Positions 23,138 through 33,900 of a stretch of 64,000 nucleotides of DNA are shown here, in pieces. Source of the stretch: Phallus indusiatus (taxonomy: Eukaryota; Basidiomycota; Agaricomycetes; Phallales; Phallaceae). The notes under the pieces were generated by a model, which saw only the letters and a program-made list of their open reading frames with translations, had not been told where the DNA came from and made no database searches. Each line of letters opens with the position of its first letter. Position 1 is the first letter of the stretch. The translations under genes and the position numbers were made by a program. Location: assembly GCA_027605045.1 (NCBI GenBank), contig JAQFWX010000026.1, positions 62,001 to 126,000 on the forward strand, given 5' to 3'.

Positions 23138-23752
23138 TTACCTCTCAGTTAAGCAGTTCAAACTCTTGAAACAGGTAGACCGACGAAATGTGGTATAGAG
23201 AAGGAATAGAGAAGCTGGGATAACGACCAATAGCGCGTTATGTGAACAACGTGTAGATTTGTTCTCGTGTTGGACGCGTTGCTTATCGTTGGCGAGCGTT
23301 GTGGTGCTCAATCCAAGTGGATATGCTGCTTTCCGCATGTTATATACCATCTCTGTTGAAGAACACGAAGATGGTATACAACGCGAACAAAGGAAACCTA
23401 AACAACAATCGAAGATGAATACTGATTCTGTTGTATTGATAGTAAAGGATGATCGGAACTCAGTGAGATATACGGTGCTTGTTAGAATATCAGGTATTGG
23501 CATTCGTTGTGTTCCGGTTGTGACCCATATCCACGACGACAAGAAACAAAGACGGCGGCCGCGTGCCCTGACGAGTTTGACGCGTGATGGCGGCTCCGCT
23601 GTTACTAATAGTAACAGAGATAACTTAAGATATTCCTTCACAATGTCTTCAATGCGTTTATTATATCCTTCTTTTGACCTTAGCACACAATAACAGTCAA
23701 ACTCGGGTCTGTACGTCACTTCACGCGCCCTAACAATTTCACTCATCCTCAC
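23138..23752 (-). CDS. Unrecognised 204-residue ORF, right arm
   Basis: The longest single ORF of the mirrored 13.8-14.8 kb block. It has hydrophobic stretches and Ser/Thr-rich parts and matches no family I know. The left-arm counterpart is broken in its first third, and a 144-codon ORF lies on the opposite strand (23259-23693). Which strand, if any, is translated cannot be settled here. Confidence 0.25.
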   Translation of the reverse strand: MRMSEIVRAREVTYRPEFDCYCVLRSKEGYNKRIEDIVKEYLKLSLLLLVTAEPPSRVKLVRARGRRLCFLSSWIWVTTGTQRMPIPDILTSTVYLTEFRSSFTINTTESVFIFDCCLGFLCSRCIPSSCSSTEMVYNMRKAAYPLGLSTTTLANDKQRVQHENKSTRCSHNALLVVIPASLFLLYTTFRRSTCFKSLNCLTER

Positions 23753-24071
23753 AGTTCACTTTACATAGTCGCGTTATGGAGCCTAATTATAAGTGAGGTC
23801 AAAGAGTAGGGAACAAGGTGGACATATGTATATCACCATTCTTCAGTTGCCTCAATCCTGAAGCTGAACTGTCGATATTTCCCCGTCTACGGAGCTTTCA
23901 GTGGTTATTGGAAACTTGATGATTCTTTCCCGGCCAACGTTGGTGTAGACCGTGTAGGTATATCTTAAAACAGACACAATTTATTGTCAAAACAAACGAA
24001 CAATACCGAAGATCGGTTTACTCCAAGAAAAGCTTTGTAGGTATCAATCCAGTAATTCCACCCATTCTTGA

Positions 24072-24619
24072 TCAGACTACAGGCTTGATCTCCCAGGTCG
24101 TAGCAGGACTCGTACCGAGATTGATGGCCTGCATGACATTTTCAGTTCCCAATTGAAGTGATTATCGTCATCACTCTATTACCTTCAGACTAGAGTCCGT
24201 GAACCAGTTCCGGGGGGGTAATGTAGTCGTGCTTATCCTTCGTTTTCCATGATCAGTACCAAACACAGTGGAAACGATCAGCACGCGTACTTGTTATCGT
24301 TGATCAACCATCCAAACGGATTTTCTCCATAAGTGAATGTCTGAGTGGTGCCTTGAGGGATCACGTACGCTCCAGTGTATGCACTCTGGATCGTGTAAAT
24401 GTTATCACCAACGTTACCAATAGGACGAATACTCCACTAAGAGGAAAATGACAATAAGGTGTGTGTAATGGGTAAATCATTTATACAACTGACTTTCTGC
24501 TGTGAGTTATTCTTATCGAGGAGGAGAAGACTGAGGCCGACAGATTGTTGTCCAAGAGTAGCACTGATGAGAGTGCTAGTATTGTTGTAGGAGATGGTGT
24601 AAATGCCGTCGAAAGACAT
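24072..24619 (-). CDS. Small beta-trefoil-like protein, type A (right-arm copy)
   Basis: Exons 24619-24494, 24436-24291, 24237-24183 and 24128-24072 give 127 residues with the same exon lengths as the left copy (126, 146, 55, 57 nt). All frames are open. The protein starts DGIYTISYNN and ends TTWEIKPVV. The TATA-like motif on the minus strand is at about 24681-24690. Paired divergently with type B at 25982. Family assignment is by fold-like repeat pattern, not by a catalytic motif. Confidence 0.6.
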
Positions 24620-25981
24620 GATTGTAGTGAGTAAAAGTGATGTGGATGTTCACTGGAGAGATTCCCCTCATATTCACGCGTATTTATAGGAATTTGGGTA
24701 ACAAAAGTTTGTAAGCTCCAAAATCCAAATCTAATCAACTTGTAAATCGTGTATACCTAGTTAGGTATCATTTGGCTCACTGGTTACGAAGATGTGAAAG
24801 AATTGGTATCATACAAAACCATCGCGCATCCATAATATCGTCTTAGCCGTAGAATGGATCGTGCCATTACGATGTCCAGAAAACCAATAGGACAACTCGA
24901 GTAGCACAGCCACTCGATTGTGCCAAAAAGTGTATATGGAAAGTAAAAGGTTCAACCTCATGTCTTTACATTAATGTGGTATTGATTGAATGTATAGAAT
25001 AATCGGCTCGACGCCTTCTCAACTCGTATAAACATGCATGCTCAAGAAACAGTTATAAGAGTGTTTTTCCCATATCACTGGACATCGAGAATGACGTGAC
25101 CCACTTTGTAAATACAATATCCCAGAAAACGTAAGTGACATAGAGGGAGGGCAACACTGTGGATGTTAATGACACTAGACAGGCGCACACGGTGTACACG
25201 TTAAATTATATCATCCGGCAGCTTAATTCGTGCCAAATGATACAAATGATCCCCTTAACTATTCAGCCACCAGTCAAACGTTCAACGGGAATCCAGCGAT
25301 ATCACAACATGATGCGGTCTTCGCCGAACCGTGAATAAAGGAATCTCAACCTCCAGTCAAGTTTGAATCATGTATACCAGGTCCACAACGAGGCATTTAC
25401 TGAATTATGTAATTGCTTCGATGTCAGTCGTTGCCAGAGAATATAAGTCACTATTCGGTACGAGTCTTCACTTTTACTCGACCCAATTGGAATTGGACAT
25501 TTGCAGAACAAGCAAGCATCAATTCAATTTATATATCCGACCGAACTTTTCACTGGTGCCAACGATACATACAGCTTATTCTAATGTCACCCTTCCGCCT
25601 CTTCCGCCACGCCGGAATTTCATTTCTATATGGATGAGACTTCTCTGGATTATTATGATTATAATTAATGGCAAGTAACATATACATTGGGCAGTGTCAA
25701 CTATTCAACACGCTGTCTCGATTCCCGTCTCTTGGCACATCAAGGGTAAATCATTCCTGTCTTCCATATTCAAAGGTGAGCCATGATTCATCGTTCACCT
25801 GACATTCGAAGCTCAGTACCCGTTCAGCACCACCTCTCTCACAGATATTGGTGCGTAGTTCAATAAGCGAGCTCCGCCCTTTACTTCCATTCTCAGCCGT
25901 TTCGAAAGGTATAAAACCGAGCTCACCACCTTCGGTCCTCCTTCAGTGAAATCCTATTCCCAAGCATTTCAATTCACAATC
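24620..25981. other. Divergent promoter region of the right A/B pair
   Basis: Mirror of 11945-13268. A TATAAAACC motif for type B lies near 25910. No gene is supported inside. Confidence 0.5.
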
Positions 25982-26589
25982 ATGTCTGTTGCTCCTGGTG
26001 TTTATACTATTATCTTGAACATTACCGGAAAACCGAATGTCGCTACCCTCGGCACAAACGGCGTTGACTTGATTCAGCTACCTCCTACGGGCCCGACTAG
26101 CCTTGACAGTACTTCCAAAGTTCGTGCTATTCATTGTTACTAATCTTACTCAATTCCGACTGTCCATCGACTTTTAATAGTGGATTATCAGACCTATTGG
26201 TGACGTGCCAGCAAACGCGTACACTATTCAGAATGAATCGACGAACGCTTTCGTGATTCCAGCAGATAAGGACCCGGAGAATAAACTTACTTTCGATGTC
26301 AAACCATATGCGTGGTTCATTACTGGTGACCTGAAGCATGCGACGTATGCTTCAAACTCTGTTGTAACTTTCCTTGAGCGAACTGACGGGCTCTCTAAAT
26401 TAGCATATCCAAATTCGACCCGGCTAAAACCGACCCGGCTAAAGCGGTTAATTGGTATCCCAATTCCAGTTCTACGGTAATTTTAATACTCTAGTTCATA
26501 TCAATTCTGTTTTGCACAGCTAAATGACATTGTAGTTCGTCATTTTGGCTAGCCCCACAGCTTTCACTTGGAGTCTCACGAAAGTATGA
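25982..26589 (+). CDS. Small beta-trefoil-like protein, type B (right-arm copy)
   Basis: Exons 25982-26119, 26181-26344, 26404-26476 and 26536-26589 give 142 residues, a typical beta-trefoil length. Exon 2 starts WIIRPIGDVPANAYTIQNE, exon 3 encodes a DPAK repeat then VNWYPNSSST, and exon 4 ends AFTWSLTKV. The start is the ATG directly after the conserved TCCCAAGCATTTCAATTCA leader. It differs from the left copy by several in-frame length changes, which argues for selection on the reading frame. Probable lectin or protease inhibitor; ligand unknown. Confidence 0.62.
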
Positions 26590-27028
26590 ATGACTGAGGT
26601 TTATGGTGGCATCGGGGCGATTGTGAATCGGCTGACCACTGTCGGAACACTCAACTTTTCTTGAAGATCAACGTGTTTTTAAATTTCTTGGCAATAAATG
26701 TTTCTTGTTTTTGAGTAGTATTTTAGGAAAGTATACTCGTTAAGCCATTGGTCGGTGTGAATCATGGTTCTCCCCCCATCAAGTGCACCAAAGTCTTGTG
26801 TCTTTGCGCATTGCATGAAAACAAGGACGAGAAAGTGTCCGCATGTAAAGGCTTTGCGGGCTTGTGCCGAACGCATGTATGCTCCTGCAAGGGAACTGTT
26901 CTGCCGCCATAGTGCCATTTACATAGGGCCTGATGTGTCCGCCGCAGAAGTTTCCCAAGGGATGGGAAAGGGATACAATCCCAGATGAACCATCTGCAAG
27001 CTTCGTCCCCATTCTGTACAATTCTAGT
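26590..27028. other. Outer part of the right arm
   Basis: 3' flank of the type B gene, matching 10867-11365 inverted and 57057-57560 direct. No gene supported. Confidence 0.45.
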
Positions 27029-27483
27029 TTACATATGCTCGTGCGCAAAATGTAGAACGTTCAATAGCAAGGCTATGGTGGGATATCCGGCATCAACTAA
27101 AGATGATATGAAAGAGAAAGTGCCTTCGTAAAGCTGTAACTTCTCTGAGTGAGCGAACGCGACTTGAACACCGATTCGGACACAGTTGAATTGATACACC
27201 GTGCGATCTTCTGGACGAATAAAATTCGGAGACTCTGATTTGGAGCCTTCAGCGCGTCAGCTTTCAAGAGAGCTTTCCTTCTCCACGTATAATATCAACT
27301 TCCTCAACTGGTGAACAGAACGCAAGAAGATGCCAAGAGCTAAAGCGGTCGACAAAACACTTATCGCTATTCTAGTCAGAAAAATGAGATGAACGAGGAT
27401 CTGAGAGGTATATGTAGAACTGGAGTGCTTACGACAATGAAATTGCAGTCCAATGCAACGACGTTGATCTTTTCAGCCTTCAT
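27029..27483 (-). pseudogene. Fragment or decayed gene of a multi-pass membrane protein
   Basis: From an ATG at 27483 the minus strand reads a short polar start, then a hydrophobic segment (RIAISVLSTALALGIFLRS) and a long coherent stretch ending GYPTIALLLNVLHFAHEHM with TAA at 27029-27031. An in-frame TGA near 27262 and an implausibly short first intron argue for decay, unless unrecognised introns remove both. Only the last roughly 20 codons are present at the outer end of the left arm (about 10690-10745). A TATA-rich stretch lies near 27700. Family not identified. Confidence 0.4.
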
Positions 27484-28917
27484 AATGGGAGCAGCCTGAG
27501 TCTCAGCTGTTCTCAAAATGGAGCCGACGGTACCTAGGGGGAAACTTTAAGGTAGATTGCAGAAGGTCTAGCGACGCTTATTATGGATCAGGAGCTTGAT
27601 TTCAGCTGAGAATCGACGGGGGTAGTCGGATTATTCGAGGGTAAGGTGCTAACAGAGAAACGTTTTCAGCTTCCCCATCAGCTTCAGAAGATTATATTTT
27701 TATATTCACCTTTTTCGTCGACTCTATGTAATATATAGTATCTTTACATTCCTGCCAGGTGTAGAGTTTAGACTAAATAAAGTCCGAACGTGTATCATTT
27801 AACAGTTGCGAAGCTTTATATACTGTAGGAGCTTACTGGCTATGCAAAAATATTTACTCGAGCACATCAGTGGCAAGATTTTCTGGGAGTGCCTTGAAAA
27901 GTGCCAAATCGAACTTTGAAACACATATTTTTGCAAAATGAGTTCCGGACCCTTTCTGTGAGAGTAGGCACTACAAGTATCCTACTCTGGCGGACGCTGT
28001 TCATCTCAGGAATTCCGTGTATGGGGAGACCCGCTTCCCGAAGTTCCACCTTTTGAAACCTTTCAGGACTTGATTGACTCAATCGTACGGTTCAGCTTTA
28101 ATTAAACTTTTGAACGTTGCTGAATCCCAGAATTCGTACAATATGCAACGACCCTCTCAACATATACACCCAACCACGAACCGACTGGAGATATTAGATG
28201 TGGTTTCGCTCGCGATTCTGGCTTCCGGTGAACGTCCCACTGTCCATTGGTATCCATTAATGGGCGCTAAAGGGACTTAGTGGAATCAGTTCGCTGTCAG
28301 TAGCACGGTCTCGCGCGGCTAGTTCAATCCAGTGGAGTCCATTGGATGCTAGTAATCAGTACTAAATCTGATGAGTATTCGAAAATGTAGCGATATGGTG
28401 AAGAAGGAGAGGAAAAAGCCCTGAGAGGTAATGAATTTTGTAACTCTTGGATGTAAATTAGCCTGTAGATGGTTGCAAATAAAAATCCTATGCGTGTTGT
28501 ATGTAAATATGTAGCTGACTCCCCATATGCGAATGCGCGGAGAGATGTCAGTTAATTATTATAACACGCACCACAGAAATTCAAGTATACAATATGGGGG
28601 AAGCCTTCTAACTCAACTTTGAAAGAATAGGGCAAGAAGGGGCTTGTCTTCAAACTTAAATTCGATTTACAGAGTAGAAATCCGTTGAGATCCATTAAAA
28701 ACTAATAGCAATTACTGGTCTTGCCCAATACGCTCTATTATTATGCATCGGTAACTACCGGTTACGACTATATTTAGGTTGGTACATGACTTAGCCAGTA
28801 GGTATCATTAGTCGGGCTAGCTATGCCCGGTGGTGCCTGATGCCGGCTATTGGGACATTTACTAGAAGCGGAGCTACTGGATGGCCAATACAATAGACGC
28901 TCACTAGTACGGGCGCG
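27484..28917. other. Intergenic, no gene seen
   Basis: About 1.4 kb without a coherent coding frame, RNA gene or repeat that I can support. Confidence 0.45.
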
Positions 28918-28975
28918 AAATCAAAAATCGACACGCGTGTTCAAAAGCATTTACGCAAATGATGGCCCTTTCAAG
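28918..28975 (+). promoter_or_regulatory. Upstream element of the U6 snRNA gene
   Basis: The same motif block (TTCAAA, GCATTTAC, CTTTCA) occurs at 2885-2938. It ends about 17 nt before the U6 start, a position fitting a proximal snRNA promoter element. No canonical TATA at -30 was found. Confidence 0.45.
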
Positions 28976-28991
28976 TATTAGAAGGTATAAC

Positions 28992-29015
28992 GTCCCCTTC
29001 GGGGTGACATACGTA

Positions 29016-29046
<31 letters not shown>

Positions 29047-29109
29047 GGCCCCTGCACAAGGATGACACGCTAGTACAGAGTGGACGACCTTCGGGTCGCA
29101 ATATTTATT
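28992..29109 (+). ncRNA. U6 spliceosomal snRNA
   Basis: Contains the near-invariant U6 core: a 5' hairpin with UUCG loop (GTCCCCTTCGGGG), then AATTGGAACGATACAGAGAA with the ACAGAGA box that pairs with the 5' splice site, then GATTAGCATGGCCCCTGC with the AGC triad and internal stem-loop, then AAGGATGACACGC. In the spliceosome it pairs with U4 and then U2 and binds the catalytic metals. The 3' part is longer than usual and carries a second UUCG hairpin (CGACCTTCGGGTCG, 29085-29098). A TTTT at 29108-29111 is the likely pol III terminator. Confidence 0.93.
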
Positions 29110-29329
29110 TTGTCCTTTCTTCGTTGGCTTCCCTTTGAACAAGGAATATGTTTATTAGTTTTTTCATTGAGGTCAAATTAATTATTCATTGTTCAAAGAT
29201 CTTGATGTTTTGGTCTGTAAATAACACGGAAATGTATATGTTAAATTTTCCAAACAAGATATTATTCAATCACAATGAAGCCAAAAAATTAAGGAAGACA
29301 TAAACGCCATGAAGATTTCAAAAAGAGAA

Positions 29330-29404
29330 GGCCGCGCCCGGATTTGAACCAGGGCATTACAATTTTATCAAAGGAAAAATCGATAACTGTTACGCTACAC
29401 GGCC
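29330..29404 (-). repeat. tRNA-like sequence (degenerate tRNA or SINE head)
   Basis: Minus strand: 7-bp acceptor (GGCCGTG with CGCGGCC), box A-like TAGCGTAAC, and T-arm CCTGG-TTCAAAT-CCGGG. An anticodon stem ATCGA/TTGAT would enclose an 8-nt T-rich loop, and the D-arm does not pair. It shares the acceptor and T-arm with the elements at 6492 and 17756 but not their flank, so it is either a diverged family member or a decayed tRNA gene. Confidence 0.45.
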
Positions 29405-30903
29405 GCACGGCAGCAATCTTTCCAAGGAAAACCTTCACAAAATAAATCTTGCCACAATTGACACACAAACAGTAGTTTTATCAATTCTCAAAACAATATG
29501 CCTAAACGCGCTCGTGTGAAGGATCAGTTACGGGGGGACTTAGAATACTGATATGACAATTGAGTAAAAAATAGCTGAGATACAACATCCAGGAACTACA
29601 TTTGTACATGTATATGTGACCCAAGTCATTTGTTGAACAATCAAAGCATCAATGTGACGGTTTTTCTCAAACAGAGTTCTATTTAGTTCGTGATCAGAAG
29701 TTCAAAGAGATACCGTGGACGGACCGGCGTGGGGTTTGCTATGTGGAAGCATGACTAGATACAAGCTGTTGGGCTGCAGGGTTGAGGTTGCACCTGCAAG
29801 CCGTTGAGTCTGGTAAATAGAAAAAGCACGCAACGAAATGCCCTCACTAATTTGAAATATAAATATAACATAGCCGGAAACACTCTATGCATCATACTCC
29901 GTGCAATGGCGATGTTGTAACTGGTCGTCATCGAATCTAGAAAGCGGTTGCGGTCGACGATGTGGAGCTTGAGACATAGTCACGGAGGGGTCGCGCGTAG
30001 TAAATCAAATTGGAATTATCCGAATAATTTACGAGAAGAACCGTATTTGAATATATGGGGATGATCAAGTGGCTCATTTGCAGGCGCCTAGAATGACTGT
30101 GTCATAAAACGGCTCAAGGGTCAATTTCGCACTTGTTAAATAACGCTATGCACTCACCATTTCCGTAATAATATTTGTTTCATTCTCCCACGCGATATAC
30201 TTCAAGCAGTGAGGAAGGACCTCGATAAATAAGTCGTGCTCTTGAATTCGCCGCTATAAACTTGAAATCTGGGAGAGATAAATTTAATTAGCTTACAGCC
30301 TGTTAAGTTCAGTTTTTGTAAACATGCTTGTCCACATTCTAGTCTATTTCATTGATTACAGCGCCGCAGAATTTATCCTCGTAATCGATCAACTATAGCG
30401 GTTGAGCGTATTTGGGTGGAGAAGGACAAAAATTCACCCTACGCCGGAGCCGTGACAGCGGAGTTTGTTTCTCTGTCGTCATTGGGATTGGCTTACAAGA
30501 TACTTGGGGGCAAGATATTTGACCGTGAGAAGAAAAATGAGATGCTGCCATTCGGCCATGTCTGCCCTGAAACTGCAGGTCGCGATCAATGGCTCCAAAT
30601 GCTTTCCGACATGCGAGACGGTCCGTTTTTCTTGAACAGCTGACCATTCTGACCACATTAACAATTGGTTTAGGGAACTGAAGACGGTTGGTTTAAAGGT
30701 TTCTCCGAGTATCAGCTGGTCTGTAGCAACGGTAAAAGGCAAAATGGCGTGAGATGTGCCCCTGTAAGGAATTTTCGATAGAAAATGAAAGCACCTTGGC
30801 AAAGGAGAAGAGGAGGAATAATAAAAGCCAGAGCAGAAGAGAAGTCCCCTGCTTCTCTTGTTTTCTTTTCGCTGGTTCTCAAGTTTTGGACACGAGTAAA
30901 AAG
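29405..30903. other. Intergenic with one unrecognised ORF fragment
   Basis: A coherent open stretch at about 30372-30643 (plus) encodes a soluble-looking sequence with LPFGHVCPETAGRDQWLQML and a stop at 30641-30643. It may be the last exon of a lost gene, but the family was not recognised. An AATAATAAAAG motif near 30817 may be the promoter of the GH115 gene. Confidence 0.4.
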
Positions 30904-33900
30904 ATGCGTTTATCCGAGAGATTCACGACGTTGGCATGGCTCGTCACGTCCGCATTTGCGTTGTCTTCTTCTTCTTCGAGCTGCATCAGCACGAATTCTA
31001 GCTCGTCGTCTATCTCTCTCGTTTCCAAAGGCAAAGCCGCCCAGGTGTTCGTCGGCAAAGACGAATCAGCAGCTGTATATCGCACTGTTACCGATTTCGC
31101 GAAAGACGTGAACAGAGTCACAGGCGTCACCCCATCTATCACGAATGTTACTTCCTCCTCCGGTGTCCATTCAAGCAGCAGGACACCAGTACTCGTCGGA
31201 ACATTGGGAACCTCATCATTGATCGATGCTGTCATCTCGCATGTCAATTCTTCTGTTGCAGCACCATTCGTGGCTTTGAACGGCTCCTGGGAAGCATACC
31301 ATGCTCAAGTCGTCTCAAATCCTTTACCTGGTGTCGATCAAGCCTATGTCATAGTCGGATCAGACCGACGAGGAACTATTTTCGCACTTTACGAACTTTC
31401 CGAACAGGCTGGTGTTTCTCCCTGGTTTTGGTACGTCCAACTGTTACTACCCATGATTCGACGATAATTCACCAACCCTCACTTTTTTCCTTACTAGGTG
31501 GGCAGACGTCCCAATCAAAACCTCCAAAGATCTTTTCTTGACTTCAACTCCTTGCGCACACGGCTCACCCAGCGTCAAGTATCGCGCCATCTTTTTAAAC
31601 GACGAACAACCCGCCCTACAAAACTGGGCTCAAGAAAAATTCTCCAACAACTTTGGCGGTGCCGGCGCTGGAAAGGCCGTGGGTGGTGATCCCACTTTGG
31701 GAGCTGAAGGAGATCCTACGTCTCCATCTTCTGGGACCAACGCCGCTACACCATTCAACAGGTTCTTTTACACCAAGTTGTTCGAATTGATTCTTCGACT
31801 TAAGGCAAACCATCTGTGGCCTGGTTAGTTTAACTATCTATCTTTCAAAATCTCTTTCTGAATTTTTGCCTTAGCTCAATGGGGTGCCATGTTTAACGTC
31901 GACGACCCCGAAAACCAGCGTCTAGCCGACTTGTACGGAATCGTTATGGGTACATCACATGAAGAACCTATGATGCGAAGTATTCCCAGTACGTTTTTTC
32001 GCCCTCAAAACCCCCCTTTTGAAAAGTTTAACTCACAATATAATCAACCCGCAGACGAATGGAATGCGTTCGGTCATGGAGCATGGGACTTTTCAGTCAA
32101 CGCCGAAAACATTACCAACTTTTGGATAAACGGCACTGAACGGGCTAAAGGTTTTGAAGAGATTTATACTATCGGAATGCGTGGCGACGGCGATGGTATG
32201 TAACCGCGTCGTCATTCTGTGAGCTTCAACTTATCATTCACACTGCAACAACAGAACCGCTCGCCGAAGGCCAAGATATCCAACTCTTAGAAAACGTCGT
32301 AACCGTTCAACGTAACATCATTTCTCAAGTTTACAATATTTCCAATCCGGCGCTTGTTCCCCAAGTATGGACATTGTACAGTGCGTACTAATGAAAATCA
32401 ATGCCAGGTTTTTCTCATCATAACCATTTATGCAGAGGAAGTATTTGGATTTTATCGTAAGCAAACTGTTTTCTCGGCGTACGATGTAATTCGTACTAAT
32501 GTGTTATATAGAATCCGGCATGACCGTTCCTGAAGATGGTATAAAAATCTGGTCTACCAAAGAAAAATGTATCTTACCCGTTTTTTTTTACAGTTGTTCT
32601 CTCATGGACTGATGATAAGTACGTAATCTACCTCAAACAATAACATCTTCAAAGATCTCATACATATTCTTTCAAAAGCTGGGGGAATATGGTTCATTTT
32701 CCAAATGCAACTGAAAGACAGCGACAAGCTGGTTCAGGTCTTTACTTCCACGTGAGCATTTAGTGTACTTGAACTTATATACATGACGTTCTAACATAAA
32801 CCGTTTAATAGATTGACTATGTAAGAAGCGGGCGATGTACTTTTTTTGGGATTGTCTTTTATGGTGTTAACATCTTTCTTTGTGGTAGGTCGGTGATCCC
32901 CGTGACTACAAGTGGATTCAAGTACGTATTACTCTTTTGACTTTGAGGAGCATTGAATGAGGGAAAACCTGTTAATACTTTTTTTAGAGCTCGCAACTGG
33001 CCAAGATGTGGCAACAGCTCGCACTAGCCGTCGAACGAAACATAAGCCAAATATGGGTTCTCAACGTAAGCATATTATCCAAATCACCAACACCACCACA
33101 CTTTTTCTTTCTTCGTTTCTCAATAGGTTGGTGATCTAAAACCTAGTGAAATGGCTACCGAATTCTTCCTGAGCATGGCCTACAACAACACCCAATTCAA
33201 CCAAACCAATGTGAACAGCTTTATGAACCGCTGGGCGAGTCGCGAATTCCAGTTGTCAGACGATCAAGCGGCGATTGTATCTGATATTATGAATAACGTT
33301 ACGAGAGCTAATTATCGACGGAAACCGGAGCTTATGAATTCGACGACGTATAGTCTTATCAACTACCGAGAGTAAGCAACCAAACTCCGTATTTTGTTCT
33401 AAAAAAACCCTTATTTTATCTTCCCCTTGGTGATAGAGCCGATAATGTTCTAGCGATGTGGAACGCGACCATCACAAGCTCAACCAAGATATACAACTCT
33501 TTACCCGAAAACACAAAACCCGCGTTTTTCGAACTGGTTCATCATCCTGTTATGGCGTCCGCTACACTTCAGAAGATGTGGATTCTTGCAGGAAAGAATA
33601 ATTTGTATGGGAGTCAGGCTAGATTGAGTACCAACGCTTTGGCGGATCAGGTGAGATTTAATTCGATTTGAGCAAGGTTGAGTGAATTATGAATGGTTGT
33701 TGTTGTTATTAGGTGCAACAGCTGTTTGAGCAAGATTATGATCTTGAAGCGGAATATCATACTTTACTGGATGGAAAATGGGATCAGTAAGTCCTTCACC
33801 CTTCCACTCTGTTGTCCTTTCTCAAAAGGCTTCTCTTCTTCTAGTATAATGGACCAAACCCACGTCGGCTATGCTTACTGGCAACAACCCATGCAAAACA

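Larger units (their letters stand above)
20689..27098. repeat. Right arm of the large inverted duplication
   Basis: Reverse-complement counterpart of 10690-17150. The outer end falls within the 3' part of a membrane-protein gene fragment (27029-27483). The inner end is just beyond the Nudix stop codon, where left and right diverge after GCACAAATAG. Confidence 0.9.

Noticed and set aside
28904..29101. 65-codon minus-strand ORF
   Set aside because: It lies antisense to the U6 snRNA gene and its promoter, so it is a chance frame.
29330..29404. Functional tRNA gene
   Set aside because: The D-arm does not pair and the anticodon loop has eight residues; kept only as tRNA-like.
30393..31247. Minus-strand ORFs of 87-122 codons opposite the GH115 start
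   Set aside because: Shadows of the GH115 exon 1 and its flank, with no family resemblance and no splice support.
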